NCBI GenBank assembly: GCA_003167555.1
Contig: PMSN01000008.1
Coordinates: 1-64,000 of the forward strand
Origin: Spartobacteria bacterium
GTDB lineage: Bacteria > Verrucomicrobiota > Verrucomicrobiia > Chthoniobacterales > UBA10450
DNA length: 64,000 bases
Direction of reading: 5' to 3'
This document shows positions 9,662 to 19,087 of the stretch, piece by piece (positions within the stretch are counted from its first letter, which is position 1; every line of letters begins with the position of its first letter). The notes below the pieces were generated by a model. It made no database searches. It had not been told where the DNA came from and saw only the letters and a list, made by a program, of their open reading frames with translations. The translations under genes and the position numbers were made by a program.

Positions 9662-11185
9662 ATGAAAACGAATGTAGCGATTATCGGCGCGGGGCCGGCG
9701 GGACTGACGGCGGCGTATCTTCTTTCCAAGAACAACGTCGAGGTCACCGTCCTCGAGGCCGACCCGGTTTACGTGGGTGGAATTTCCCGCACCGCCACCT
9801 ACAAAGGTTTTCACTTCGACATCGGCGGCCACCGCTTCTTCTCGAAATCAAAGGCGGTCGAGGATTTCTGGATGGAGATCCTCCCGAACGACATGCTCGA
9901 TCGTCCGCGTTCCTCGCGCATTTTCTACGGCGGGAAGTTTTTCGCTTACCCGCTGAAAGCGTTCGAGGCGCTGACCAAACTCGGTGTTTTCAAATCGATC
10001 CTCTGCGTTCTCTCTTGGCTGAAGGCGCGCCTGTTCCCGGTGAAGAACCCGAACAACTTCGAGGACTGGGTGAGCAATCAATTCGGCAAGCGCCTCTTCA
10101 ACACCTTCTTCAAAAGCTACACCGAAAAAGTGTGGGGGATGAGCTGCAAGGAAATCTCGGCCGACTGGGCCGCGCAACGCATCAAGGGCCTCTCGTTAGG
10201 CAGCGCGATCAAGAACGCGCTTTTCCCGCAGCGCCAGCCCAAGGACAAAACGAAAGTCATCAAGACGTTGATCAACTGTTTCAAATATCCGCGCAAAGGC
10301 CCCGGCATGATGTGGGAAGCGTGCGCCGCAAAGACCAAGGCGATGGGCGGCCAGATCGAGATGGGCTCGAAAGTGACCGGATGCGTTTACGACGAAAAGA
10401 GTGAGACGTGGCAACTGCGTTATCAGGATCAACAGGGCAACGTCCAGACGATCGAAGCCGAGCATGTGATCTCCTCCGCGCCGATGCGCGAACTGGCGCG
10501 CGGCCTCACGCCGCCAATGTCCGCCCGCGCGAAGCAGGCCGCCGACGGTTTGAAGTATCGCGACTTCCTCACCGTCATGCTCATTTTGAAGGAGCGAAAA
10601 ATATTCGATGACAACTGGATCTACATCCACGACCCGAGCGTGCAGGTGGGCCGGATTCAAAACTTCCGTTCCTGGTCGCCCGAGATGGTGCCGGACCCCG
10701 ACAAGGCTTGTTACGGTCTTGAGTATTTTTGTTTCGAGCACGACGGCCTCTGGGATTCCTCCGACGCCGATCTGATCGAGCTGGCGAAAAAGGAGCTGCT
10801 CCAAATCGGTCTCGCGCAGGAAGGCGATGTCGTCGATGGCTGCGTCGTCCGGCAGAAGAAAGCGTATCCGGTTTACGATGACGATTACGCGCAGCACGTG
10901 GCGACGATTCGCGAGGAAATCGAAGAGCGTTATCCGAATCTCCATCTCATCGGCCGCAACGGGATGCACAAATACAACAACCAGGATCACGCCATGATGA
11001 CCGCGATGTTATGCGTGGAAAACATCCTGGCCGATACCCGGCTTTACGATCTCTGGCAGGTGAACGGTGACGCCGAATATCACGAAGCCGGCGAAGCGGC
11101 GGTGGAAGAAACGCAGGGAACTGCGCTGCGCCACGTACCCACGCGGGTGACGGCGACGCCCGAACTGGCGTCGGAGCAAACGTAG
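9662..11185 (+). CDS. FAD-dependent oxidoreductase, protoporphyrinogen-oxidase/UDP-galactopyranose-mutase-like
   Basis: 507 residues from the ATG at 9662; the open frame from 9509 overlaps the previous gene and is not used. The N-terminus [17 protein letters not shown] is a dinucleotide-binding GxGxxG motif, followed by LEAD (ribose-binding acid) and the GGISRT and [10 protein letters not shown] segments typical of this flavin amine-oxidase-like group. The central region has a mutase-like [13 protein letters not shown] motif. The family is often found beside glycosyltransferases and is annotated only generically. Pairing with a PIG-V-like transferase suggests a role in making or modifying a sugar or lipid substrate, which is inference. 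The C-terminal 40 residues are polar and poorly conserved in appearance. Confidence 0.85.
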   Translation: MKTNVAIIGAGPAGLTAAYLLSKNNVEVTVLEADPVYVGGISRTATYKGFHFDIGGHRFFSKSKAVEDFWMEILPNDMLDRPRSSRIFYGGKFFAYPLKAFEALTKLGVFKSILCVLSWLKARLFPVKNPNNFEDWVSNQFGKRLFNTFFKSYTEKVWGMSCKEISADWAAQRIKGLSLGSAIKNALFPQRQPKDKTKVIKTLINCFKYPRKGPGMMWEACAAKTKAMGGQIEMGSKVTGCVYDEKSETWQLRYQDQQGNVQTIEAEHVISSAPMRELARGLTPPMSARAKQAADGLKYRDFLTVMLILKERKIFDDNWIYIHDPSVQVGRIQNFRSWSPEMVPDPDKACYGLEYFCFEHDGLWDSSDADLIELAKKELLQIGLAQEGDVVDGCVVRQKKAYPVYDDDYAQHVATIREEIEERYPNLHLIGRNGMHKYNNQDHAMMTAMLCVENILADTRLYDLWQVNGDAEYHEAGEAAVEETQGTALRHVPTRVTATPELASEQT

Positions 11186-11190
11186 CAACC

Positions 11191-11290
11191 GTCATCCCGA
11201 GCGGAGCGAAGCGAAGTCGAGGGATCCCGTTACACGTCGGGCGACTTTCGCCGGGGTCCCTCGACTTCGCTTCGCTCCGCTCGGGATGAC
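11191..11290. repeat. Palindromic repeat, family A
   Basis: A 100-base near-perfect inverted repeat with ends GTCATCCCGAGCGGAGCG and CGCTCCGCTCGGGATGAC. The core GGATCCCGTTACACGTCGGG is shared with the copy at 14311. It fills the gap between two convergent genes, where it could also act as a bidirectional terminator-like hairpin, although no T-run follows. Confidence 0.95.
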
Positions 11291-11304
11291 AACGCCTTTT
11301 TGGC

Positions 11305-14226
11305 TTAGCTCCCGAAGTCCTCCATCGGCGGGCAAGTGCAGAATAGGTTCCGGTCGCCGTAAACGCTGTCGATCCGTGCAACCGCCGGCCAGAATTTGTA
11401 TTCGCGCGTCCACGGCGCTGGATAGGCCGCTTGCTCGCGCGAATACGGCCGGTCCCATTTATCCGAGATGACTTGTTGCGCGGTGTGCGGCGCATTTTTC
11501 AAGACGTTGTTCTGCCGGTCTGCTTTCCCGGATGCGACTGCTTCGATTTCGCCGTGAATGGAAATCATCGCGTCGCAAAAACGATCGAGTTCCGCTTTCG
11601 ATTCGCTTTCGGTCGGCTCGATCATCATCGTCCCGGCGACCGGGAAGGAAACCGTCGGCGCATGAAAGCCGTAATCCATCAGGCGCTTGGCTACGTCTTC
11701 CACTTCCACGCCCGCGCTTTTCCATTGGCGCAAATCGACGATGCATTCGTGCGCCACGAGGCCGCGCTTTCCCTTGAACAGAACCGGGAAATAACGATCG
11801 AGCCGTTTCGCGATGTAATTCGCGTTTAGAATCGCGATCTTCGTCGCTTCAGTCAGCCCTTCGCCGCCCATCATGCGGATGTACATCCAGGAGATGGTGA
11901 GAATGCTGGCGCTGCCGTAGGGCGCGGCGGTGACGGGGCCCACTCCATTTCGGATTTCGGATTTCGGATTTCGGATTTGGGCGAGAGCGGGCAGAAACGG
12001 AGCGAGATGCGACGCCACACCGATCGGGCCAACCCCGGGACCGCCGCCGCCGTGGGGAATGCAAAAAGTTTTGTGCAGATTCAGGTGGCAAACATCCGCG
12101 CCCATGTCGCCGGGGCGGCAGAGGCCGACCTGCGCGTTCATGTTCGCGCCGTCCATGTAAACCTGGCCGCCATGCGAATGAACGATTTCGCAGATGTCGC
12201 GGATCGTTGTTTCGAAAACGCCGTGCGTCGAGGGGTAGGTGACCATTAGAGCGGCGAGATCGTTCTTGTGCGCGTCGGCCTTCGTGCGCAGATCGGCCAG
12301 ATCGATGTCGCCATCTTTCAGGCACGCCACTGGCACGACTTTGAATCCGGCCATGACCGCGCTCGCCGGGTTCGTGCCGTGGGCGGAGGTCGGGATGAGG
12401 CAAATGTTGCGATGCGCTTCGCCGCGCGACGCGTGGTACTCGCGGATCGCGAGCAGGCCGGCGTATTCGCCTTGCGAGCCGGCGTTCGGTTGGAGAGAGA
12501 CGGCCGCGAAGCCGGTGATCTCGGCAAGCCAATTTCCGAGTTGATCGCACATCTCGCGGTAACCAATAGTTTGCTCATCGGGTGAAAACGGATGCAGCTT
12601 CGCGAATTCCGGCCAGGAGATTGGAAACATTTCTGCCGTGGCGTTCAACTTCATCGTGCATGATCCAAGCGGGATCATCGAAGTGGTGAGCGAGAGATCG
12701 TGCGACTCGAGGCGGCGAAGATAACGGAGCATTTCCGTTTCCGTGTGATGCGTGTTGAAGACGGGATGGGTGAGGAAGGGGAAATTTCGGATTGCGGATT
12801 TCGGAAACCGGAAAGTTTCTTCGCTCGATTTGTTTTCCATTTCGGCGCCGAAAATTTCGCAGACGTTCGCCAGATCGTTTTCGGTCGTCGTTTCATCGAG
12901 AGAAATCGCGACTGCGTTCTTGCCGAGACCGCGAAGGTTAATTCCGGCTTTGTCGGCGCGGGATAAAATCTCGTCGGCGGTTTGATCGCTCAGATCGACG
13001 CGTAGCGTGTCGAAGAAAGTTTCGTGGCCGATTGAGAACTCGGTATTCGCCAGCGCAGCGGCGAGACGATTCGTTAGGTCATGAATGCGTTCTGCGATCT
13101 CGCGCAGTCCGCGTGGGCCGTGATAGACGGCGTACATCGAGGCGATCACGGCGAGGAGAACTTGCGCCGTGCAGATATTACTCGTCGCTTTGTCGCGGCG
13201 GATATGTTGTTCGCGGGTTTGGAGCGCGAGCCGGTAACCGGGGCGGCCGGTCGCATCGTGAGAAACGCCGACGAGCCGGCCGGGCATGTGGCGTTTGTAG
13301 GCGTCGCGCGTCGCAAAATACGCTGCGTGTGGTCCGCCAAATCCGAGCGGAACGCCGAAGCGCTGGGTGTTGCCGACGGCGACATCCGCGCCAAATTTGC
13401 CGGGTGGCTTCAACAACGTGAGCGCGAGAATGTCCGCCGCGACCACGAGGAGCGCACCGGCGTCGTGTGCGGCTTTGGCGAAAGATTCGTAATCGTAAAT
13501 CGCGCCGTCGGTCGCGGGATACTGGACGAGCGCCCCGAAAACCGTTTCGTCGAATTTGAATTGCGAAAAATTTCCCACGACCACTTCGATGCCGAGCGGC
13601 TTCGCGCGCGTCTGAACGATTTCGATCGTCTGCGGGTGGCAATTGTCGGCCACGAAAAATTTTGTTCGACTCCCGACCGTGGCGTGGCAGAGCGTCATCG
13701 CTTCGGCGGCGGCGGTGGCTTCATCGAGGAGCGACGCGTTCGCGATATCGAGCGCGGTCAGATCGGTGATCATCGTTTGGAAATTCAGGAGCGCTTCGAG
13801 CCGGCCCTGCGCGACTTCGGCCTGATAGGGCGTGTAAGCGGTATACCAACCGGGATTCTCGAGGATGTTCCGCTGGATCACCGGTGGCGTGATGCTATCG
13901 GAGTAGCCCGCGCCGATGAACGAACGCGCGACGACATTTTTCTTCGCGAGATCGCGCAGCTCGGCGAGCGCGTCGCGCTCCGAGGCCGCGCCGGGTAAAT
14001 CCAGAGGGCGATCGAGCCGGATGTTTTTCGGAACGGTCGCGTCGATTAAAGCGTCGAGATTCTCGAACTCGAGTTCCGCCAGCATGGCGGCACGCGCGTG
14101 CTGATTCGGGCCGATGTGCCGCCGGGCAAAGGAGTCGACTCGATCTTTTTCGCGCGTTGAGGAAGTGCGGTTTTGGCGTCCGGGTTCAGCAGTCTTCGCG
14201 GGCGAGTCCGTTTCGGCTGTGGGCAT
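11305..14226 (-). CDS. gcvP: Glycine dehydrogenase (decarboxylating), P protein
   Basis: 973 residues. I use the ATG at 14226 rather than a TTG at 14259. This is the full-length P protein of the glycine cleavage system: it decarboxylates glycine on PLP and passes the aminomethyl group to lipoyl H protein. Visible features are FARRHIGPN at the N-terminus, the N-terminal PLP-enzyme-like half, then [13 protein letters not shown], and the cofactor site [16 protein letters not shown] with the PLP lysine near residue 718. The usual partners gcvT and gcvH are not in the window. Two odd segments, NPKSEIRN near residue 753 and PKSAIRN near residue 475, are encoded by a heptanucleotide repeat and are absent from typical P proteins as far as I recall. 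Confidence 0.97.
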   Translation of the reverse strand: MPTAETDSPAKTAEPGRQNRTSSTREKDRVDSFARRHIGPNQHARAAMLAELEFENLDALIDATVPKNIRLDRPLDLPGAASERDALAELRDLAKKNVVARSFIGAGYSDSITPPVIQRNILENPGWYTAYTPYQAEVAQGRLEALLNFQTMITDLTALDIANASLLDEATAAAEAMTLCHATVGSRTKFFVADNCHPQTIEIVQTRAKPLGIEVVVGNFSQFKFDETVFGALVQYPATDGAIYDYESFAKAAHDAGALLVVAADILALTLLKPPGKFGADVAVGNTQRFGVPLGFGGPHAAYFATRDAYKRHMPGRLVGVSHDATGRPGYRLALQTREQHIRRDKATSNICTAQVLLAVIASMYAVYHGPRGLREIAERIHDLTNRLAAALANTEFSIGHETFFDTLRVDLSDQTADEILSRADKAGINLRGLGKNAVAISLDETTTENDLANVCEIFGAEMENKSSEETFRFPKSAIRNFPFLTHPVFNTHHTETEMLRYLRRLESHDLSLTTSMIPLGSCTMKLNATAEMFPISWPEFAKLHPFSPDEQTIGYREMCDQLGNWLAEITGFAAVSLQPNAGSQGEYAGLLAIREYHASRGEAHRNICLIPTSAHGTNPASAVMAGFKVVPVACLKDGDIDLADLRTKADAHKNDLAALMVTYPSTHGVFETTIRDICEIVHSHGGQVYMDGANMNAQVGLCRPGDMGADVCHLNLHKTFCIPHGGGGPGVGPIGVASHLAPFLPALAQIRNPKSEIRNGVGPVTAAPYGSASILTISWMYIRMMGGEGLTEATKIAILNANYIAKRLDRYFPVLFKGKRGLVAHECIVDLRQWKSAGVEVEDVAKRLMDYGFHAPTVSFPVAGTMMIEPTESESKAELDRFCDAMISIHGEIEAVASGKADRQNNVLKNAPHTAQQVISDKWDRPYSREQAAYPAPWTREYKFWPAVARIDSVYGDRNLFCTCPPMEDFGS
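11947..11981. repeat. Heptanucleotide tandem repeat (ATTTCGG) inside gcvP
   Basis: Four exact ATTTCGG units plus one variant (ATTTGGG). Read on the minus strand it encodes [10 protein letters not shown] in the P protein, just before the conserved [13 protein letters not shown] segment. Because the unit is 7 bases, gain or loss of one copy would shift the gcvP frame. Confidence 0.95.
12784..12804. repeat. Second ATTTCGG-type tandem repeat inside gcvP
   Basis: Three heptamers, ATTTCGG, ATTGCGG, ATTTCGG, encode PKSAIRN on the minus strand. They lie at the junction of the two halves of the P protein, a natural linker. This is the same element as the one at 11947, 0.8 kb away. Confidence 0.85.
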
Positions 14227-14310
14227 TCGCAAAACTACGGAGTGCGTTTGCCGGTTCAAGCGAAACGGTGGAAGAACGACTTTTGTATTAAGGAGAAGCT
14301 TGTCCTGCCT

Positions 14311-14400
14311 GTCATCCCGAGCGCAGTCGAGGGATCCCGTTACACGTCGGGCGACTTTCGACGGAGTCCCTCGACTTCGCTTCGCTGCGCTCGGGATGAC
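14311..14400. repeat. Palindromic repeat, family A, forming the 3' end of a methyltransferase gene
   Basis: A 90-base copy with ends GTCATCCCGAGCGCAG and CTGCGCTCGGGATGAC type arms and a core nearly identical to that at 11191. The methyltransferase frame on the minus strand runs 61 bases into it and stops at a TAA inside the core, so the element supplies that protein's last 20 or so residues. Confidence 0.93.
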
Positions 14401-15113
14401 ACGGGAATAGCCGTTCCTCCAAAACAGATCTGTTCGCCGGGCCAGGGATGGGTGATGGCTGTCCGCCGCGTCACCTTGAAGCCGGCGTTTTCAAACACGC
14501 GGACGAGTTCGTCGATGTTCTTCCAGAAGAAGCTTTCGAAGAATCCCGGGTTCACGCCTTGATCGCGGCCCTGGACCGCTTCCACGATGAGCAAGCCTTC
14601 CGGTTTCAAGACCTTCAGGATCTCCTTCGCGATGCGGTCGATGTCGAAGGCGTGATCGAGCGAATTCGTGTAGACGACATCGATCGAATTCGGTGCGTAC
14701 TGCAAATCGTGAAAGTCGCCGTGCACGACGTATCGGTTTTCTTCTCCCGGATTGAGATCGATCCCGATGGCGAAGCAGCCGAGATCGAGAAACGCTTTCA
14801 CCTCGGTCCCGATGCGCGCGGCGAGACAAAGGACGGTGCGGCCCGGCCAGGAAATTTCGAGCGCGGCCAGGCGCTCGCGCAACGCCGTTCGAAATGCGAC
14901 GTCGTAATCCGCGAAGTCATGCGTCTCGAGCTTCGCCTTCTGATGTTCCAGATACGCGTCGTAGGATTCGTAGCTGCGATTTTGGAGCGCCTCTTTCGGC
15001 GCATTCCACGCTTCGCCAAATTTGCGGAAGAGGACGCGCTTGCGAATTGAGCGCTTGAGCCGCGTGAAAAATCGAAGCGGATCGAACGCGCGCTTTTTGT
15101 GATTCCCGCTCAT
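14340..15113 (-). CDS. Class I SAM-dependent methyltransferase
   Basis: 257 residues from ATG. A Rossmann methyltransferase core is visible: motif I variant [20 protein letters not shown], then AIGIDLNPG (acidic end of strand 2), [26 protein letters not shown] (strand 4 region) and [13 protein letters not shown] (post-motif), a typical Methyltransf_11 pattern. The N-terminal 80 residues are helical and basic. The substrate is unknown. The last 20 residues ([16 protein letters not shown]...) are translated from a palindromic repeat, so the ancestral C-terminus has probably been replaced. It lies 26 bases after threonine ammonia-lyase and about 110 bases before gcvP on the same strand, so the three may be co-transcribed. 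Confidence 0.85.
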   Translation of the reverse strand: MSGNHKKRAFDPLRFFTRLKRSIRKRVLFRKFGEAWNAPKEALQNRSYESYDAYLEHQKAKLETHDFADYDVAFRTALRERLAALEISWPGRTVLCLAARIGTEVKAFLDLGCFAIGIDLNPGEENRYVVHGDFHDLQYAPNSIDVVYTNSLDHAFDIDRIAKEILKVLKPEGLLIVEAVQGRDQGVNPGFFESFFWKNIDELVRVFENAGFKVTRRTAITHPWPGEQICFGGTAIPVSSRAQRSEVEGLRRKSPDV

Positions 15114-15139
15114 CGGAAACGCTCCCGCGACGTGCTGAA

Positions 15140-16363
15140 CTACTTCGAATCGAGCGTCCGCACGCCGTGTTCCTTAAGCCGGGCGCGTAATTCCGTCAGG
15201 TGTTGCTGGTTTCGCGTCTCGACCGTGCAGAGGACGTGGACCGCGGAAACATCGGAGCCGGCGAAGGCGCGGTCGTGCACGACTTGTTTGATGCTGGCGC
15301 CGGTCGAAGCGATTTTCGCGGTGAGATCGGCCAAGCCGCCGGGACGATCGCTGATGATGGCGGTGAACCGGCAGAGACGCCCATCGGCCACGAGTCCGCG
15401 CTCGACGACCCGGCTCAAAACATTCGGGTCGATGTTCCCGCCGCACAGAAGAAGCACAACGCGTTTGCCGGCGAGATCGGGCAGTTGCCCGGACAAGCAC
15501 GCCGCGAGCGGAGTGGCAGCCGCGCCTTCCACGACGCCTTTCTCGAGCTCGACGATCCGTAGAATCGAAACCGCGATTTGCTCTTCCGTGACCGTGACCG
15601 CCCGATCGACGAGCGAACGGGCGACGGCGAAAGCATTTGCGCCCACCTGTGGAATGGCGAGGCCGTCGGCCAGCGTCGGTTGAATGGCAATGCGAGTCGG
15701 TTTTCCTTCACGGAGCGCGGCGGAAAAACTCGCGACATGGTCTGCTTCGACCGCGATGACTTTCACTTGGGGGCGTAAGCTTTTGATCGCAAGCGCGACG
15801 CCGGCGAGCAAACCTGCGCCGCCGACCGGGATGACGACCGCGTCGAGATCCGGCACTTGCTCGACGATCTCGAGCCCCATCGTGCCCTGGCCAGCAATGA
15901 TCGCCGGATCATCGTAGCCATCGATGTAAGCCAGCCCGCGTTCCTCGCCGATGCCGTGCGCGTGCGCTCGGGCTTCCGCGAAATCTTTTCCGTGGAGAAC
16001 CACGTTCGCGCCGAGCTTCTGGCAGTTCCCGATTTTGATGAGCGGCGCATGTATCGGCATGACGACGGTCGCGGGAATGCCGAGCAGTTTGCCCTGGTAA
16101 GCGAGGGCCTGGGCGTGATTGCCGGCGGAGGCTGCAATCACGCCGCGCTTTTGTTGTTCGGGCGGCAATTGCGCGAGCGCGTTGCGGGCGCCGCGTTCCT
16201 TGAAGCTGCCGGTGCGCTGCAAGTTGTCGAGCTTGCAAAAAATATCCATCCCCGTGATCTCGCTGAGCGGGATCGATGGCTGGCAGGGCGAATAATAAAC
16301 GGCGCCTTCGATTCGCTGACGCGCCGCTTCAATGTCCTTCAAGGTGATCACGCGACCGTTCAA
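15140..16363 (-). CDS. ilvA: Threonine ammonia-lyase with C-terminal ACT domain
   Basis: 407 residues. The start is a TTG at 16363; a GTG four codons later is an alternative. It deaminates L-threonine to 2-oxobutanoate with PLP. SFKERGARNAL carries the PLP lysine (Lys55), SAGNHAQALA is the substrate/phosphate loop, PVGGAGLLAG the glycine-rich phosphate-binding loop, and LLCGGNIDPN follows. The last 80 residues (FTAIISDRPGGLADL...) form a single ACT-like domain. At about 400 residues with one ACT domain it resembles the shorter IlvA/TdcB-type enzymes of many bacteria rather than the 514-residue E. coli IlvA. Whether it is biosynthetic or catabolic cannot be told from sequence. Confidence 0.92.
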   Translation of the reverse strand: MNGRVITLKDIEAARQRIEGAVYYSPCQPSIPLSEITGMDIFCKLDNLQRTGSFKERGARNALAQLPPEQQKRGVIAASAGNHAQALAYQGKLLGIPATVVMPIHAPLIKIGNCQKLGANVVLHGKDFAEARAHAHGIGEERGLAYIDGYDDPAIIAGQGTMGLEIVEQVPDLDAVVIPVGGAGLLAGVALAIKSLRPQVKVIAVEADHVASFSAALREGKPTRIAIQPTLADGLAIPQVGANAFAVARSLVDRAVTVTEEQIAVSILRIVELEKGVVEGAAATPLAACLSGQLPDLAGKRVVLLLCGGNIDPNVLSRVVERGLVADGRLCRFTAIISDRPGGLADLTAKIASTGASIKQVVHDRAFAGSDVSAVHVLCTVETRNQQHLTELRARLKEHGVRTLDSK

Positions 16364-16403
16364 TATACCGCTCTCCGCGAAGCGGCAATATTTCAGGAGA
16401 GGG

Positions 16404-16444
16404 ACGGTTCACCGAAACCGCCCGGGCGATTGGGTCAATCGCCC
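16404..16444. repeat. Cluster of small perfect hairpins after the sensor kinase gene
   Basis: GGGCGATTG-GGT-CAATCGCCC is a perfect 9-bp stem with a 3-base loop at 16424-16444, and CGGTT/AACCG arms lie beside it at about 16405-16420. It begins 11 bases beyond the kinase stop on the minus strand. No T-run follows, so a REP-type repeat is likelier than an intrinsic terminator. Confidence 0.7.
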
Positions 16445-16454
16445 TACCTTCGGC

Positions 16455-18137
16455 CTACCGAGCGAGAGGCGCCGAGTCGAGCGCTTCGCGGATTTTAGTC
16501 GCGAGCTGTTCGGGATCGAAAGGCTTTGCGAGGAAGAACATCGCTTCATCCCGACGTTCGCCGGGATGGAGCGATTCCTCGAGGTAACCGGAAATGAAAA
16601 TTACTTTTGTGTGCGGACTGGTGGTGCGCAACCAATCGGCAAACTGCCGGCCGCTCATCTGCGGCAGGACCATATCGGTGAGGAGCAGATCGATTTTCTT
16701 GTGCGCGCTCCGGGCGATCAATTGCTTGGCATCGTCGCCGTTGGCCGCTTCCAACACGTCGTAGCCGAGCCGGCGCAGCACGCGCACGGAAATGTGGCGC
16801 ACGCTGATATCGTCTTCGAGGACGAGAATGGTTTCAGTGCCGGTCGGCATTTTGCTTGCGCCCGGTCGTTTGTAGGAGGGCGGAGGCGGCGCCGGAAGTT
16901 TCGGGAGAAAAATTTTCACGGTGGTGCCTTTGCCAAGTTCGCTCTCGACACAAATGTGGCCGCCGCTTTGCCGGACAATTCCGTAGCTCGTCGCAAGTCC
17001 GAGGCCGCTGCCGTGCCCTTCATCTTTCGTGGTGAAGAACGGCTCGAAGACATGGCCCTTCACTTCGTCACTCATGCCGGTGCCGGTATCGGTGACGCTG
17101 ATCCGGACGTATTCGCCTGCGGCAATGGTGTCGCCGAGGAGAATTTCGGATTCATCGCTCGCGTTGATCGCGACCGTGACGGTTTCGAGTGTGAGCCTGC
17201 CGCCGTCAGGCATCGCGTCGCGCGCGTTCACCACCAGATTGAGAATGATTTGAGTGAGTTGGCTGGGATCCACTCTCGTGTGGGTGCCGTCTTTCCCGCG
17301 ATGGAGATGGCACTGGACGGAAATGTCTTCGCCGAGGAGGCGGAGCAGAGAGCGCTCGAGATTTAAAATGAGAGAATTCACTTCGAGCACCCGCGGGGCG
17401 AGGGGATGCTTGCGGCTAAAGGCGAGAAGTTGCGCGGTGAGGACCGACGCCCGGCCCGCCGCGTTGCGGATTTCACCGATGTGCTTTTTGACCTCGCCCT
17501 TCATCCCGAGTTCGTCGAGGAGCAGATCGCTGTAGCCGAGGATCGTGGTGAGAAAGTTGTTGAAATCGTGGGCGACGCCGCCGGCGAGTTGACCAAATGC
17601 CTCCATCTTTTGCGAGCGCACGAGCTGGTCTTGCAATTGTTTGCGCGCCGTCACATCCATGAGGGAGCCGACGAAACGAATGGCCGCGCCAGCCGCGTCC
17701 CGGATGATCAGCGCGCGTTCGAGCAAGTCCCGATAGGAACCGTCGCTGTGGCGGAATCGATATTCGCCCGTCCAATGATCGCCGTTTCCCGCGAGAGCGT
17801 CGCGGATGCTGGCGGCGGTGCGGGCCCGATCCTGCGGGTGGACCTGCTTTTGCCAGAAGCCGATGCCCTCGGCCGCGGTGGAAGCGTTATATCCGAGGAG
17901 CGTGTCGAGGCATTGCGGCCAGTCGAGCGCGCCGGTTTTTACATTCCAATCCCGAACAGCATCATTCGTAGCCCGGGCAACGATCGCAAAATGTTCCGCG
18001 TCCGGAGCCGCGCCGCTTTCCGAAAGATCATCGTGAGTTTCATGAGTTTTTTGTGGATGTCTGAAGGTGGTTTTGTCGCTTCGGATCGTATTTTGCGGGA
18101 TGGTTTCGTCTCCCTGAAGCTGGGATGCTAATCGCAT
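16455..18137 (-). CDS. PAS-containing hybrid sensor histidine kinase with receiver domain
   Basis: 560 residues from the ATG at 18137. The open frame continues upstream to 18392, but that part would overlap the divergent SDR gene and lacks domain features. Domains: PAS/PAC (about 50-165; FRHSDGSYRD and FVGSLMDVT), HisKA with phospho-acceptor His190 in GGVAHDFNNFLTTILGYSD, HATPase_c with LNLVVNARDAMP (N box), DTGTGM (G1), FEPFFTTK and GSGLGLAT (G2), then a receiver (about 440-555) with acidic pair LEDD, phospho-acceptor Asp in LLTDMVLPQ and Lys in FLAKPF. There are no membrane segments, so it is a cytoplasmic PAS sensor. No output regulator is adjacent, and the regulated process is unknown. 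Confidence 0.93.
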   Translation of the reverse strand: MRLASQLQGDETIPQNTIRSDKTTFRHPQKTHETHDDLSESGAAPDAEHFAIVARATNDAVRDWNVKTGALDWPQCLDTLLGYNASTAAEGIGFWQKQVHPQDRARTAASIRDALAGNGDHWTGEYRFRHSDGSYRDLLERALIIRDAAGAAIRFVGSLMDVTARKQLQDQLVRSQKMEAFGQLAGGVAHDFNNFLTTILGYSDLLLDELGMKGEVKKHIGEIRNAAGRASVLTAQLLAFSRKHPLAPRVLEVNSLILNLERSLLRLLGEDISVQCHLHRGKDGTHTRVDPSQLTQIILNLVVNARDAMPDGGRLTLETVTVAINASDESEILLGDTIAAGEYVRISVTDTGTGMSDEVKGHVFEPFFTTKDEGHGSGLGLATSYGIVRQSGGHICVESELGKGTTVKIFLPKLPAPPPPSYKRPGASKMPTGTETILVLEDDISVRHISVRVLRRLGYDVLEAANGDDAKQLIARSAHKKIDLLLTDMVLPQMSGRQFADWLRTTSPHTKVIFISGYLEESLHPGERRDEAMFFLAKPFDPEQLATKIREALDSAPLAR

Positions 18138-18188
18138 GTTCAGGTTGTGTGGAACCCGTGAAGAGAGGTAGCTAGTTCCATGCCTCTG

Positions 18189-18211
18189 TGGTCGGGGTGG
18201 GCGGAATCGAA
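18189..18211 (-). other. Fragment matching the 3' end of a tRNA-Pro (T-loop to CCA)
   Basis: On the minus strand this reads TTCGATT, CCGCC, CACCCCG, A, CCA. That is a T-loop, the 3' T-stem, a 3' acceptor strand, a discriminator A and CCA, as in bacterial tRNA-Pro whose acceptor ends CACCCCGACCA. The bases before it do not pair to make a T-stem, and no D or anticodon arm is found within 100 bases. It is therefore not a tRNA gene. It resembles the short tRNA 3'-end duplications left at integration sites, or chance similarity. Confidence 0.4.
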
Positions 18212-18264
18212 ACGGCTTGCCTTTGCGCCCATGGAAAACAATCGTGCGGCAGCGATTGATCATT

Positions 18265-19086
<822 letters not shown>

Positions 19087-19087
19087 G

